Counted from the stretch's first letter, positions 1 through 6,220 are shown. The stretch: 6,400 nt of DNA from Prevotellaceae bacterium (GCA_031288885.1 JAITQP010000279.1:1-6400), one strand, 5' to 3'. The notes: generated by a model not told the origin, from the letters alone. Translations and numbers: made by a program.

Positions 1-2
1 AT

Positions 3-377
3 ATTTGTGCCGCCTACTCTGCCGCTGATGTTTTTGTTACGCCTTCTCTATCGGAAAATCTCCCCAACACTATCATGGAGGCAATGGCCTGTGGAACGCC
101 TTGCGTAGGATTTAACGTAGGAGGCATTCCGGAGATGATTGACCATAAGCAAAACGGCTACGTGGCAGAATACAAAAATGCCGAAGATTTGGCGACCGGC
201 ATAGAGTGGGTTTTGGAAAATACGGAAAAGTTAGGGCTCCCTGATGCCTGCGTGAAAAAAGTGAAAGAAAATTATTCCGAATCCGTTGTAGCACAAAAAT
301 ACATATCTTTGTACACAGAGTTGCTATTGGCAGGTGCAAGAATGAGCGCCCAAAATGAAACGAAGAGCTATATTTGA
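3..377 (+). CDS. Glycosyltransferase, GT4-like (group 1), C-terminal part only
   Basis: This is the 3' end of a gene that starts before the window; 124 codons are visible and the frame is open from base 3. The family transfers sugars from activated nucleotide donors in the cytoplasm, usually during surface polysaccharide or glycolipid assembly. The visible part is the nucleotide-sugar-binding Rossmann half. It shows the Y-S-A-A-D-V-F-V-x-P-S start and the E-x7-E motif (S-E-N-L-P-N-T-I-M-E), followed by A-M-A-C-G-T-P-C-V, G-G-I-P-E-M-I and N-G-Y-V. It ends with a helical tail (K-Y-I-S-L-Y-T-E-L-L) typical of these enzymes, then about 15 less typical residues. Tandem stops TGA TGA (375-380) close the frame. 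The sugar and acceptor cannot be told from the sequence. The next gene starts 18 nt downstream in the same frame, so co-transcription is possible. Confidence 0.9.
   Translation: MCAAYSAADVFVTPSLSENLPNTIMEAMACGTPCVGFNVGGIPEMIDHKQNGYVAEYKNAEDLATGIEWVLENTEKLGLPDACVKKVKENYSESVVAQKYISLYTELLLAGARMSAQNETKSYI
304..311 (+). promoter_or_regulatory. Possible Bacteroidetes -7 element inside the glycosyltransferase tail
   Basis: TATCTTTG matches the Bacteroidetes -7 consensus TAnnTTTG exactly and lies 84 nt before the regulator ATG at 396. A TTG occurs at 286-288, but the 15-nt spacing is shorter than usual for a -33 box. The word also simply encodes part of the conserved Y-I-S-L-Y tail, so it may be only coding sequence. 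The same word occurs upstream of korB. Confidence 0.2.
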
Positions 378-395
378 TGAAATTACAAGTTGCCC

Positions 396-1889
396 ATGCT
401 CACCGAAAATCAACATGTAGAGCTTAAGTCAAGCTTCAATGAAGATGTCATTGAAACGCTGACTGCTTTTTCCAACACAAAAGGCGGACGGGTATTGGTA
501 GGTATTGACGATAACGGACTTCCGGCTAAAGGATTTGCTATAGCTAAAGAAAGTATTCAAAAATGGCTAAACGAAATAAAAACCAAAACACAACCGTCTA
601 TCATTCCGGATATTGAGATTGTTAAATATAAGGACAGTGAGGTGGTTGAATTTTTCGTTCAGGAATTCCCCATCAAGCCGGTGGCTTTTAGGGGGAGGTA
701 TTTTAAGCGGGTTAAAAATTCAAACCACCAGCTAAGCCCTGTTGAGATTTCGAACATGAACATGGCATCCCTACAGGTTTCATGGGATGCTCATCCGGCT
801 CCGAATTTTTCCATAAAAGATATAGATTTTAACAAAGTTGCAAGGTTTATCAGTAAAGTAAATTCGGTTGGGCGCTTTAACTTGGAAGGTTCTCCCAAAG
901 AGTGCTTAGAAAAGCTACGGCTGATAAACAAAAATACTGTATCGAATGCGGCTGCGCTGCTTTTTGCAAAGGACGGGAGCGCTTACAATATACACTTGGG
1001 GCGATTTAAAACCCCCTCATCAATCATTGATGACAAAATGTTACGACTTACGCTGTTTGACGCCGTTGAGGAAACCCAAAAGTACTTAGTTGCCCAAATG
1101 AAAGTAGCGTTTGAGATAACGGGTAGAACCACTCAACGAACAGAAATTCTGGAGTATCCACTACCGGCTATTCGCGAGTTGATACTTAATACGCTAATAC
1201 ACAGAGATTATCTTAGCCCCATTGATGTACAAATAAAAGTATTTGACAGCAGCATCACCTTTTTTAACCCCGGCGAGCTGTATGGAAATTTAACGGTTGA
1301 AAGCTTAAAAACAAATACCTATCAAGCCTATGCAAGGAACAAGCTGATTTCCGAAGCATTTTATCTTACCGGCGATATAGAAAAATATGGTAGCGGGTTT
1401 CGCAGAATTAGAAACGAAATAAAACGTTACCCCTCTATGGAGCTTGTCTGTGAAGAAGTCCCTAATGGATTTTTAGTAACTATTAGCTATGTTAATCAAA
1501 AAACAAGCACGGCAAATGAGGGAATAAATGAAATGGGTGGCGGAATAAATGGCGGAATAAACAAAGTTGGCGGAATAAATGATGGAATAAATGAGGGAAT
1601 AAATGGCGGAATAAACGAAAATGAGGGAATAAATGACGGAATAAACGAAGTTGGCGGAATAAATGAGGGAATAAATGGCGGAATAAACGAAGTTGAGGGA
1701 ATAAATGGCGGAATAAATTTATTACTTGCGCTGATAGAAAAAAATCCAAATCAAAGAATCCCATTTTTTACCTCTAAGTTAAATGTGCCGGAAAAAACTA
1801 TTGAGCGCTGGCTGAAAAAGTTGCGCGACGAAAGCAAAATAATCTATAAGGGGTCGAAAAAGACGGGTGGCTACTGGAAAAAAGCATAA
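396..1889 (+). CDS. AlbA_2 (Schlafen-like) / HATPase_c_4 putative regulator with GIN-repeat linker and winged-helix tail
   Basis: The protein has 497 residues from ATG 396. An in-frame TTG at 390 would add two residues, but the ATG is preferred because the AlbA_2 fold begins at once. Residues 1-120 look like an AlbA_2 domain: V-E-L-K-S-S (8-13), A-F-S-N-T-K-G-G (24-31) and V-G-I-D-D (35-39). Residues about 215-365 resemble the HATPase_c_4 part of RecG-like 'predicted transcriptional regulators' (COG2865 type): R-E-L-I-L-N-T-L-I-H-R-D-Y (260-272), N-P-G (291-293) and Y-G-S-G-F-R-R-I (331-338). Residues 376-441 are 14 Gly-Ile-Asn repeats. Residues 442-497 look like a winged helix (P-E-K-T-I-E-R-W-L-K-K-L). 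Family members are annotated as ATP-binding, DNA-binding regulators, and their targets are largely unknown. It is not a RecG helicase, since no helicase motifs are present. The gene is AT-richer than the downstream genes and is followed by an apparent glycosyltransferase remnant, so it may be accessory DNA. Confidence 0.85.
   Translation: MLTENQHVELKSSFNEDVIETLTAFSNTKGGRVLVGIDDNGLPAKGFAIAKESIQKWLNEIKTKTQPSIIPDIEIVKYKDSEVVEFFVQEFPIKPVAFRGRYFKRVKNSNHQLSPVEISNMNMASLQVSWDAHPAPNFSIKDIDFNKVARFISKVNSVGRFNLEGSPKECLEKLRLINKNTVSNAAALLFAKDGSAYNIHLGRFKTPSSIIDDKMLRLTLFDAVEETQKYLVAQMKVAFEITGRTTQRTEILEYPLPAIRELILNTLIHRDYLSPIDVQIKVFDSSITFFNPGELYGNLTVESLKTNTYQAYARNKLISEAFYLTGDIEKYGSGFRRIRNEIKRYPSMELVCEEVPNGFLVTISYVNQKTSTANEGINEMGGGINGGINKVGGINDGINEGINGGINENEGINDGINEVGGINEGINGGINEVEGINGGINLLLALIEKNPNQRIPFFTSKLNVPEKTIERWLKKLRDESKIIYKGSKKTGGYWKKA
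1521..1718 (+). repeat. In-frame coding minisatellite: 14 x GGAATAAAY (Gly-Ile-Asn)
   Basis: Fourteen copies of GGAATAAAT or GGAATAAAC start at 1521, 1542, 1554, 1572, 1584, 1596, 1608, 1626, 1638, 1656, 1668, 1680, 1698 and 1710. After the first 21-nt step, the steps are only 12 or 18 nt, all multiples of three. Gly is always GGA and Ile always ATA, so homogeneity is at the DNA level. Asn is AAC in exactly four copies (1554, 1608, 1638, 1680), and each of these is the copy that precedes an 18-nt step. This gives higher-order units of 30, 54, 30 and 42 bp that differ by multiples of 12. The tract encodes a hydrophilic linker between the ATPase-like and winged-helix parts. Unit gain or loss would change linker length without shifting frame. 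Confidence 0.95.
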
Positions 1890-1890
1890 A

Positions 1891-1941
1891 TTACAGGAAA
1901 AATATATATCTTTGTACGCCGATTTGTTAAACGAAAGGTAG
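1891..1941 (+). pseudogene. Probable remnant of a glycosyltransferase C-terminus
   Basis: Just past the regulator stop, in a different frame, the DNA reads L-Q-E-K-Y-I-S-L-Y-A-D-L-L-N-E-R then TAG (1939-1941). The intact-looking glycosyltransferase at the left edge ends with A-Q-K-Y-I-S-L-Y-T-E-L-L, which matches closely. The DNA AAATAYATATCTTTGTAC is shared with one mismatch (298-315 versus 1900-1917). The tail fits the usual end of GT4 enzymes. It may be the original end of the upstream gene, displaced when the regulator gene entered, or the last scrap of a second tandem glycosyltransferase. The alternative is that the shared word is a promoter and the rest of the resemblance is chance. No start codon or body of a gene goes with it. 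Confidence 0.5.
1907..1914 (+). promoter_or_regulatory. Candidate korB promoter, -7 element
   Basis: TATCTTTG matches the Bacteroidetes sigma-ABfr -7 consensus TAnnTTTG exactly. It lies in the 104-nt gap before korB, 79 nt upstream of its ATG, so transcription would begin near 1920 and leave a leader of roughly 70 nt. No TTG or TTTG -33 box is found at the expected distance upstream, which weakens the call. The word overlaps the glycosyltransferase-like remnant. Confidence 0.4.
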
Positions 1942-1955
1942 CCTCCATGGGCTAC
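1938..1955 (+). other. Small hairpin in the korB leader
   Basis: GTAGCC (1938-1943) and GGCTAC (1950-1955) form a perfect 6-bp stem with a 6-nt loop, TCCATG. It lies between the candidate promoter and the korB start. No run of T follows directly, so it is not a convincing terminator. A 6-bp stem can occur by chance. Confidence 0.3.
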
Positions 1956-1993
1956 ACTTCTCACGCCACCAAACTTTTTATTACTATCATAAA

Positions 1994-3010
1994 ATGTACA
2001 CAACACAGGAATTTAAGAGCGATCAGGAGGTGCGCTGGTGCCCGGGCTGCGGCGACCACGCAATACTCGCCTCCGTGCAGCGGATGCTGCCCGACGTGGC
2101 GGCGGAGCTGAACGTACCGAAGGAAAACTTTGTTTTCATCTCCGGAATAGGATGCTCGTCGCGCTTCCCCTACTACATGAATACCTTTGGTATGCACACC
2201 ATTCACGGGCGCGCTACCGCCATCTCAACCGGCGTGAAGGTGGCCAACCCCGCCCTCAGCGTGTGGCAAATTACCGGCGACGGCGACGCGCTGGCCATCG
2301 GTGGAAACCACTTTATCCACGCCATTCGCCGCAACGTTGACCTCAACATTCTGCTGTTCAACAACGAAATATACGGGCTTACCAAGGGGCAATACTCGCC
2401 CACCTCAAAGCTGGGGCTAATTACCAAAACATCGCCGTTTGGCACGGTGGAGCATCCGTTCAACCCGGGCGAGCTGGTCATCGGCGCAAGCGGGACGTTC
2501 TTTGCCCGCTCGCTCGACGTGGAGCTCAAGCTCAGCGCCGAGTGCATGAAGGCCGCTGCGCTCCACGCGGGCTGCTCGGTGGTGGAGGTGCTGCAAAACT
2601 GCGTGATATTCAACGACGGCACGCACAGCGAATTTGCCGCAAAAGAGGTGCGCGAGGATAAAACCATTGTGCTGCGGCACGGGGCGCCAATGATTTTCGG
2701 CAAAAACAGGGATAAGGGAATTGTGCTCGACGGCATGAAGCTAAAGGCGGTGCAGCTGGGCGAAAACGGCATTACGGAGAAAGATTTGCTGGTGCACGAC
2801 GCCTACGAAAGCGATTCGGGCATACACACCCTGCTTGCCGCCATGAAAGCGCCTCACCTTCCCGTGGCGCTGGGCATTATCCGCGCCGCCCAAAGCGACT
2901 CCTACGACAAGCTGGTGCACGAGCAAGTTGCGCAGGTGGCAGCAAAGCGCACCCTCACCAGCGTGGACGAGCTGCTCAACAGCGGAGAAACGTGGGAAGT
3001 TAAAAGTTAA
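1994..3010 (+). CDS. korB: 2-oxoglutarate:ferredoxin oxidoreductase, beta subunit
   Basis: The 338-residue cytoplasmic protein is full length for this subunit. It is the thiamine-diphosphate-binding half of the enzyme that converts 2-oxoglutarate and CoA to succinyl-CoA, CO2 and reduced ferredoxin. C-P-G-C-G-D-H (Cys16, Cys19), G-C-S-S (Cys54) and Cys203 in Q-N-C-V-I-F-N fit the four ligands of the [4Fe-4S] cluster of such beta subunits. G-D-G-D (95-98) followed by F-N-N (122-124) is the thiamine diphosphate/Mg motif. The start is set by the N-terminal match to family members (F-K-S-D-Q-E-V-R-W-C-P-G-C-G) and by an A/T-rich leader without a clear Shine-Dalgarno. The alpha/gamma partner korA, usually directly upstream in Bacteroidetes, is not here. 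Pyruvate or another 2-oxoacid cannot be fully excluded as substrate. pepE follows after 6 nt. Confidence 0.92.
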   Translation: MYTTQEFKSDQEVRWCPGCGDHAILASVQRMLPDVAAELNVPKENFVFISGIGCSSRFPYYMNTFGMHTIHGRATAISTGVKVANPALSVWQITGDGDALAIGGNHFIHAIRRNVDLNILLFNNEIYGLTKGQYSPTSKLGLITKTSPFGTVEHPFNPGELVIGASGTFFARSLDVELKLSAECMKAAALHAGCSVVEVLQNCVIFNDGTHSEFAAKEVREDKTIVLRHGAPMIFGKNRDKGIVLDGMKLKAVQLGENGITEKDLLVHDAYESDSGIHTLLAAMKAPHLPVALGIIRAAQSDSYDKLVHEQVAQVAAKRTLTSVDELLNSGETWEVKS

Positions 3011-3016
3011 GTAAGC

Positions 3017-3736
3017 ATGAACACCGCCAACCTTTTGCTCATAAGCAACTCCACCAACTCAGGCGAGGGATACCTCGAATACTGCAAGCAGGACATCGCC
3101 GATTTTTTGAAAACCTACGGCGTAAGCCGAGCGCTGTTTTTTCCCTTTGCCGCCGTCACCTTTTCCTACGACGAGTACGAGCGCAAGGTGCAGGAAAAGC
3201 TCCTGCCGCTTGGGGTGGAAATCGAAAGCATACACCGCGCGCACAACGCGCAGCAAGCCGTGCGCGACGCGCAGGCCATTGTGGTGGGCGGCGGCAACAC
3301 CTTTCACCTGCTCAGGTGCATTCAGGATTTGCAGCTGATGGAGGCCGTTCGCGGCAAGGCGCTAAGCGGCGCGCCCTACGTAGGCTGGAGCGCCGGAAGC
3401 AACCTCGCCTGCCCCACCATTTGCACCACCAACGATATGCCCATTGTGGAGCCGGAAAGCCTGTCGGCGTTCAGCCTCATCCCGTTCCAGATTAACCCGC
3501 ACTACCTTGACGCCCACCCCACGGGGCACGCCGGCGAAACGCGCGAGCAGCGCCTGCTGGAGTACATTGCCGCCAACCCTCACCGCTACGTGGCGGGGCT
3601 GCGCGAAGCGTGCATGCTGCGCCTCACAGGCGGCCAGCTAACGCTGCACGGCAACCGCCCCATGCGCGTATTCAAGGCGGGGCAACCGCCGCAGGAGCTG
3701 CAACCAGCTGACAACCTCCAATTTTTGCTGCGCTAA
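3017..3736 (+). CDS. pepE: Peptidase E (alpha-aspartyl dipeptidase), family S51
   Basis: The 239-residue protein lies close to the usual length of about 230. The enzyme cleaves dipeptides with N-terminal aspartate in the cytoplasm and helps recycle Asp-X peptides. The nucleophile elbow G-W-S-A-G-S-N puts the catalytic Ser at 125. Asp140 in T-T-N-D-M-P-I and His162 in N-P-H-Y-L-D complete the triad. The spacing (15 and 37 residues after Ser) equals that of the Ser120/Asp135/His157 triad described for Salmonella PepE. V-G-G-G-N-T-F-H-L-L (90-99) is the other family hallmark. No signal peptide or membrane segment is seen. The gene begins 6 nt after korB and probably shares its transcript, although no functional link between the two is known to me. 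Confidence 0.95.
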   Translation: MNTANLLLISNSTNSGEGYLEYCKQDIADFLKTYGVSRALFFPFAAVTFSYDEYERKVQEKLLPLGVEIESIHRAHNAQQAVRDAQAIVVGGGNTFHLLRCIQDLQLMEAVRGKALSGAPYVGWSAGSNLACPTICTTNDMPIVEPESLSAFSLIPFQINPHYLDAHPTGHAGETREQRLLEYIAANPHRYVAGLREACMLRLTGGQLTLHGNRPMRVFKAGQPPQELQPADNLQFLLR

Positions 3737-3760
3737 GCTCACAGAGTATAATACACTTAG

Positions 3761-3855
3761 CCCACCTCAGGGTAAAAAATCAGACCGGAAAACCCACCTC
3801 AAGGTAAAAAGTCAGACCGGAAAACCGGCTTTCGGGGTAAAAAATCAGACCGGAA
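3761..3855. repeat. Three tandem 32-33 bp direct repeats between pepE and htpG
   Basis: Three copies begin at 3761, 3793 and 3825. Each carries a 20-bp core, GGTAAAAARTCAGACCGGAA, at 3771, 3803 and 3836; cores 1 and 3 are identical and core 2 differs at one base. Copies 1 and 2 match at 30 of 32 positions over the whole unit, while copy 3 differs in its left part. Spacers of 12-13 bp between cores are too short for a CRISPR array. CCGG-AAAA-CCGG (3818-3829) can fold at the junction of copies 2 and 3. The remainder of the 242-nt gap shows no clear terminator after pepE and no gene. The repeats might be protein-binding sites or part of a dispersed intergenic family. Confidence 0.9.
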
Positions 3856-3978
3856 GCAGCCCGATGCGGTAGCGGTGCGACATTTTGTCAGCAGCGCAGC
3901 GGTTGGCACGTTGCTTGATTGATGTTTGGGCATGTCAACTATATTGTTAAAATCACTCTAAAAAATCTCTAAGTAGCT

Positions 3979-6036
3979 ATGAAAGGTAAAATAGGCGTTA
4001 CGACGGAAAACATTTTTCCCGTCATCAAAAAATTTCTGTACTCCGACCACGAAATATTCCTGCGCGAAATCGTGTCGAACGCAGTGGATGCAACAAAGAA
4101 GCTGCTGGCGCTCTCGGCGCTGGGCGAGGTAAAGGGCGAGGTGGGCGAGCCGGTAATCCGCATCTCGCTGGACAAAAAGAACGGTACGCTCACCGTGTCC
4201 GACAGCGGTATCGGCATGACGGAGGAGGAAATAGAGCGGTTCATCAACCAGATTGCCTTCTCGGGGGCAGAGGAGTTTCTGGAGAAGTACAAGGACAAAA
4301 CCAACATCATTGGGCACTTTGGGCTGGGCTTTTACTCCTCCTTTATGGTGGCGGACAAGGTGGAGATTGACACCAAATCGTACAAGGACGCCCCCGCCGT
4401 GCGCTGGGAGTGCGACGGCTCGCCCGAGTACGCCACGCGGGAGTCCGGACGCACGGAGCGCGGCACCGACATTATACTCCACATCGCCAAGGACAGCGAG
4501 GAGTTCCTCTCGGAGCAAAAAATTAAGGAATTGCTCAACAAGTACTGCAAATTTTTGCCCATCCCCATCGTCTTCGGCAAGGAGCAGGAGTGGAAGGACG
4601 GCAAGTACGTGGACGCCGACAAGGATTTGGTGGTCAACAACACCAACCCGCTCTGGACGCGCACCCCGTCCGACCTCAAGGAGGAGGACTACATGAGCTT
4701 CTACGCCGAGCTGTATCCGGCTGCCGAAAATCCGCTGTTCTACATCCACCTCAACGTGGACTACCCGTTTCACCTCACGGGGGTGCTCTACTTCCCCAAA
4801 ATAAGGAGCAACATCGACCTCCAGCGCAACAAGATACAGCTGTACTCCAACCAAGTCTTCGTAACCGACTCGGTGGAGGGCATCGTGCCCGACTTCCTCA
4901 CCCTGCTGCACGGGGTGCTCGACTCGCCGGACATCCCGCTGAACGTGTCGCGCAGCTACCTGCAAAGCGACGCCAACGTGAAGAAAATATCGGGGCACAT
5001 CAGCAAAAAGGTGTCCGACCGCCTCGCGGAGCTGTTCGCCGCCGACCGCCCAAAGCTCGAGGGCAAGTGGGACGACCTGAAGCTGTTCATCGAGTACGGC
5101 ATGGTGACGGACGAAAAGTTCTACGAGCGCGCCGAAAAGTTCTACCTCCTCAAGAACACCGACGGCAAGTGCTTTACGTTTGAGGAGTACAAAAAGCTCA
5201 TAGAGCCCAGCCAGACGGACAAGCACAAAAACCTCGTGTACCTCTACGCCTCCGACGTGCAGGCGCAGTACACGTTCATCGACGCCGCCAAGCGCAAGGG
5301 CTACGACGTGCTGCTGATGGGCGGGCAGCTGAACGCCCACTTCATCAGCAAGCTCGAGAGCGCGTGGAAGGAGTCGCGCTTTGTGCGCGTGGACGCCGAC
5401 GTGGTGGACAAGCTCATTGAAAAGGACGTTGACCGGCAATCCAAGCTGCCCGAAGCGCGGGCGGAGCTGGTGCGCGCCGTCTTTGAGGCCAACACCCCCG
5501 ACGGAGACGCAAGCTACTTCGTCTCCTCCGAAAGCATGGACGAGCACGACGCGCCGGTGGTAATCACCCAAAACGAATTTATGCGCCGCATGAAGGACAT
5601 GTCGGCGGTGGGCGGCGGCGGCGGCTACTCGCTCTACGGTCAGGCAGGCGAAATGCTGAACGTGGTGGTCAACACCAACCACCCGCTGGTGCTGCAAATC
5701 GACAGCCGCTTGGAGAAAGACCTCTCGGCCTCGCTAACGCCGCTGCAGGGCGATATTGCCCAAGCGCAGGCGCGCCTCGACGAGCTGAGCGCGCAGGCAA
5801 AGGGCAAAAAGGACGACGACACTCCGCAGGCGCAAAAGGACGAGCTCGCGGAGGCGGAAAAGCAGCTGGACGACCTCAAAAGCCGCAAAAAGGACATGCT
5901 CGCCCAGTACGGCAAGCAAAACCAGCTGGCAAAGCAGCTGCTCGACCTCGCCCTGCTCGCCAACAACCGCCTGACCGGAGAGGCGCTCGACAGGTTCGTA
6001 AAGCGAAGCGTAGAGCTAATGAATGATAATGATTAA
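3979..6036 (+). CDS. htpG: Molecular chaperone HtpG (bacterial Hsp90)
   Basis: The 685-residue protein is complete. HtpG is a cytosolic dimeric ATP-dependent chaperone that remodels client proteins, usually with DnaK. The N-terminal GHKL ATPase domain shows F-L-R-E-I-V-S-N-A-V-D-A (27-38; Glu30 catalytic, Asn34 for Mg), D-S-G-I-G-M (75-80), G-H-F-G-L-G-F (112-118) and G-T-D-I-I-L (162-167). The middle domain has N-V-S-R-S-Y-L-Q with the conserved Arg at 325. A glycine run (A-V-G-G-G-G-G-Y-S) lies near residue 544, before the C-terminal dimerization domain. That domain includes a charged, probably coiled-coil stretch of about 70 residues (about 585-655), a form I recall in Bacteroidetes homologues. 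ATG 3979 is the family start, and the next codons (K-I-G-V-T-T-E-N) fit. The last residues, N-D-N-D, are encoded by the start of an AT-rich tandem repeat. No heat-shock promoter was recognised. Confidence 0.98.
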   Translation: MKGKIGVTTENIFPVIKKFLYSDHEIFLREIVSNAVDATKKLLALSALGEVKGEVGEPVIRISLDKKNGTLTVSDSGIGMTEEEIERFINQIAFSGAEEFLEKYKDKTNIIGHFGLGFYSSFMVADKVEIDTKSYKDAPAVRWECDGSPEYATRESGRTERGTDIILHIAKDSEEFLSEQKIKELLNKYCKFLPIPIVFGKEQEWKDGKYVDADKDLVVNNTNPLWTRTPSDLKEEDYMSFYAELYPAAENPLFYIHLNVDYPFHLTGVLYFPKIRSNIDLQRNKIQLYSNQVFVTDSVEGIVPDFLTLLHGVLDSPDIPLNVSRSYLQSDANVKKISGHISKKVSDRLAELFAADRPKLEGKWDDLKLFIEYGMVTDEKFYERAEKFYLLKNTDGKCFTFEEYKKLIEPSQTDKHKNLVYLYASDVQAQYTFIDAAKRKGYDVLLMGGQLNAHFISKLESAWKESRFVRVDADVVDKLIEKDVDRQSKLPEARAELVRAVFEANTPDGDASYFVSSESMDEHDAPVVITQNEFMRRMKDMSAVGGGGGYSLYGQAGEMLNVVVNTNHPLVLQIDSRLEKDLSASLTPLQGDIAQAQARLDELSAQAKGKKDDDTPQAQKDELAEAEKQLDDLKSRKKDMLAQYGKQNQLAKQLLDLALLANNRLTGEALDRFVKRSVELMNDND

Positions 6037-6069
6037 TAATGATTAACGGTTAATGATTAATGATTAATG
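6022..6069. repeat. TAATGAT-type AT-rich tandem repeat overlapping the htpG stop
   Basis: About 48 bp consist mostly of TAATGAT and TAATGATTAA units, with one GATTAACGGT interruption. The tract begins within the codons for the terminal N-D-N-D of HtpG, runs across the TAA stop (6034-6036) and ends at the GC-rich DNA beyond. It includes the small palindrome ATTAAC-G-GTTAAT at 6042-6054. It contrasts sharply with the GC-rich sequence on both sides. From here to the window end (6037-6400) no credible gene is seen. Confidence 0.85.
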
Positions 6070-6088
6070 GCGCGAGTGCGCACCGTAG

Positions 6089-6113
6089 GGGCGGGTTTCA
6101 AACCCGCCCTTTA
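6089..6113 (+). terminator. Strong GC palindrome, likely htpG terminator
   Basis: GGGCGGGTTT (6089-6098) and AAACCCGCCC (6100-6109) are perfect complements around a single C, so a hairpin with a GC-rich stem of 7-8 bp and a small loop can form. TTTA follows directly. It lies 52 nt after the htpG stop. The T run is short, so termination is inferred from stem strength and position. From memory, very similar palindromes occur as dispersed intergenic repeats in many bacteria, so it could be primarily a repeat. Confidence 0.55.
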
Positions 6114-6161
6114 TGCACACCACCCGCGCCCATCTCTGCCGTCATTCCGACCGACGCGCGC

Positions 6162-6198
6162 GAGGAACGAGCGCGCAGAGCGGAGGAACGAGCGCGCA
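6162..6198. repeat. Pair of exact 16-bp direct repeats, 21-bp period
   Basis: GAGGAACGAGCGCGCA occurs at 6162-6177 and again at 6183-6198. GCGCGC at 6156-6161 and 6171-6176 flanks the first copy's GAGGAACGA as an inverted pair. Upstream, GTCATTCCGA (6141-6150) resembles GTCATTGCGA (6223-6232) in the next element, with one mismatch, so both may belong to related intergenic repeat families. Confidence 0.85.
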
Positions 6199-6220
6199 AA
6201 CAGCCGTCACTGCACGTTTC

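Noticed and set aside
390..395. TTG at 390 as the regulator start
   Set aside because: An ATG follows two codons later, and the recognisable AlbA_2 domain begins immediately after it.
1492..1764. Antisense open frame rich in L-F-R-H-L-F-P repeats
   Set aside because: It is only the reverse reading of the GIN repeat tract.
1947..2110. Overlapping small frame from ATG 1947 into korB
   Set aside because: It reads out of frame into korB, gives an Arg/Cys-rich sequence without features, and its ATG lies in the leader hairpin loop; chance is likely.
3761..3855. Possible CRISPR array
   Set aside because: Only three units, non-repeat parts of 12-13 bp that are themselves similar in copies 1 and 2, and no cas genes.
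3776..3922. Open frame through the three repeats (G-K-K-S-D-R-K twice)
   Set aside because: It has no ATG start, and the 32/33-bp periods would not keep one frame through all three copies.
3921..3928. GATGTTTG as an htpG promoter -7 element
   Set aside because: One mismatch to TAnnTTTG at the important first T, and the only TTG upstream (3903-3905) is 15 nt away, too close for confidence.
3958..5697. Long antisense open frame (579 residues) opposite htpG
   Set aside because: It is rich in Val, Leu, His and Arg as expected from a reversed GC-rich gene, shows no family motif, and lies opposite an unmistakable HtpG.
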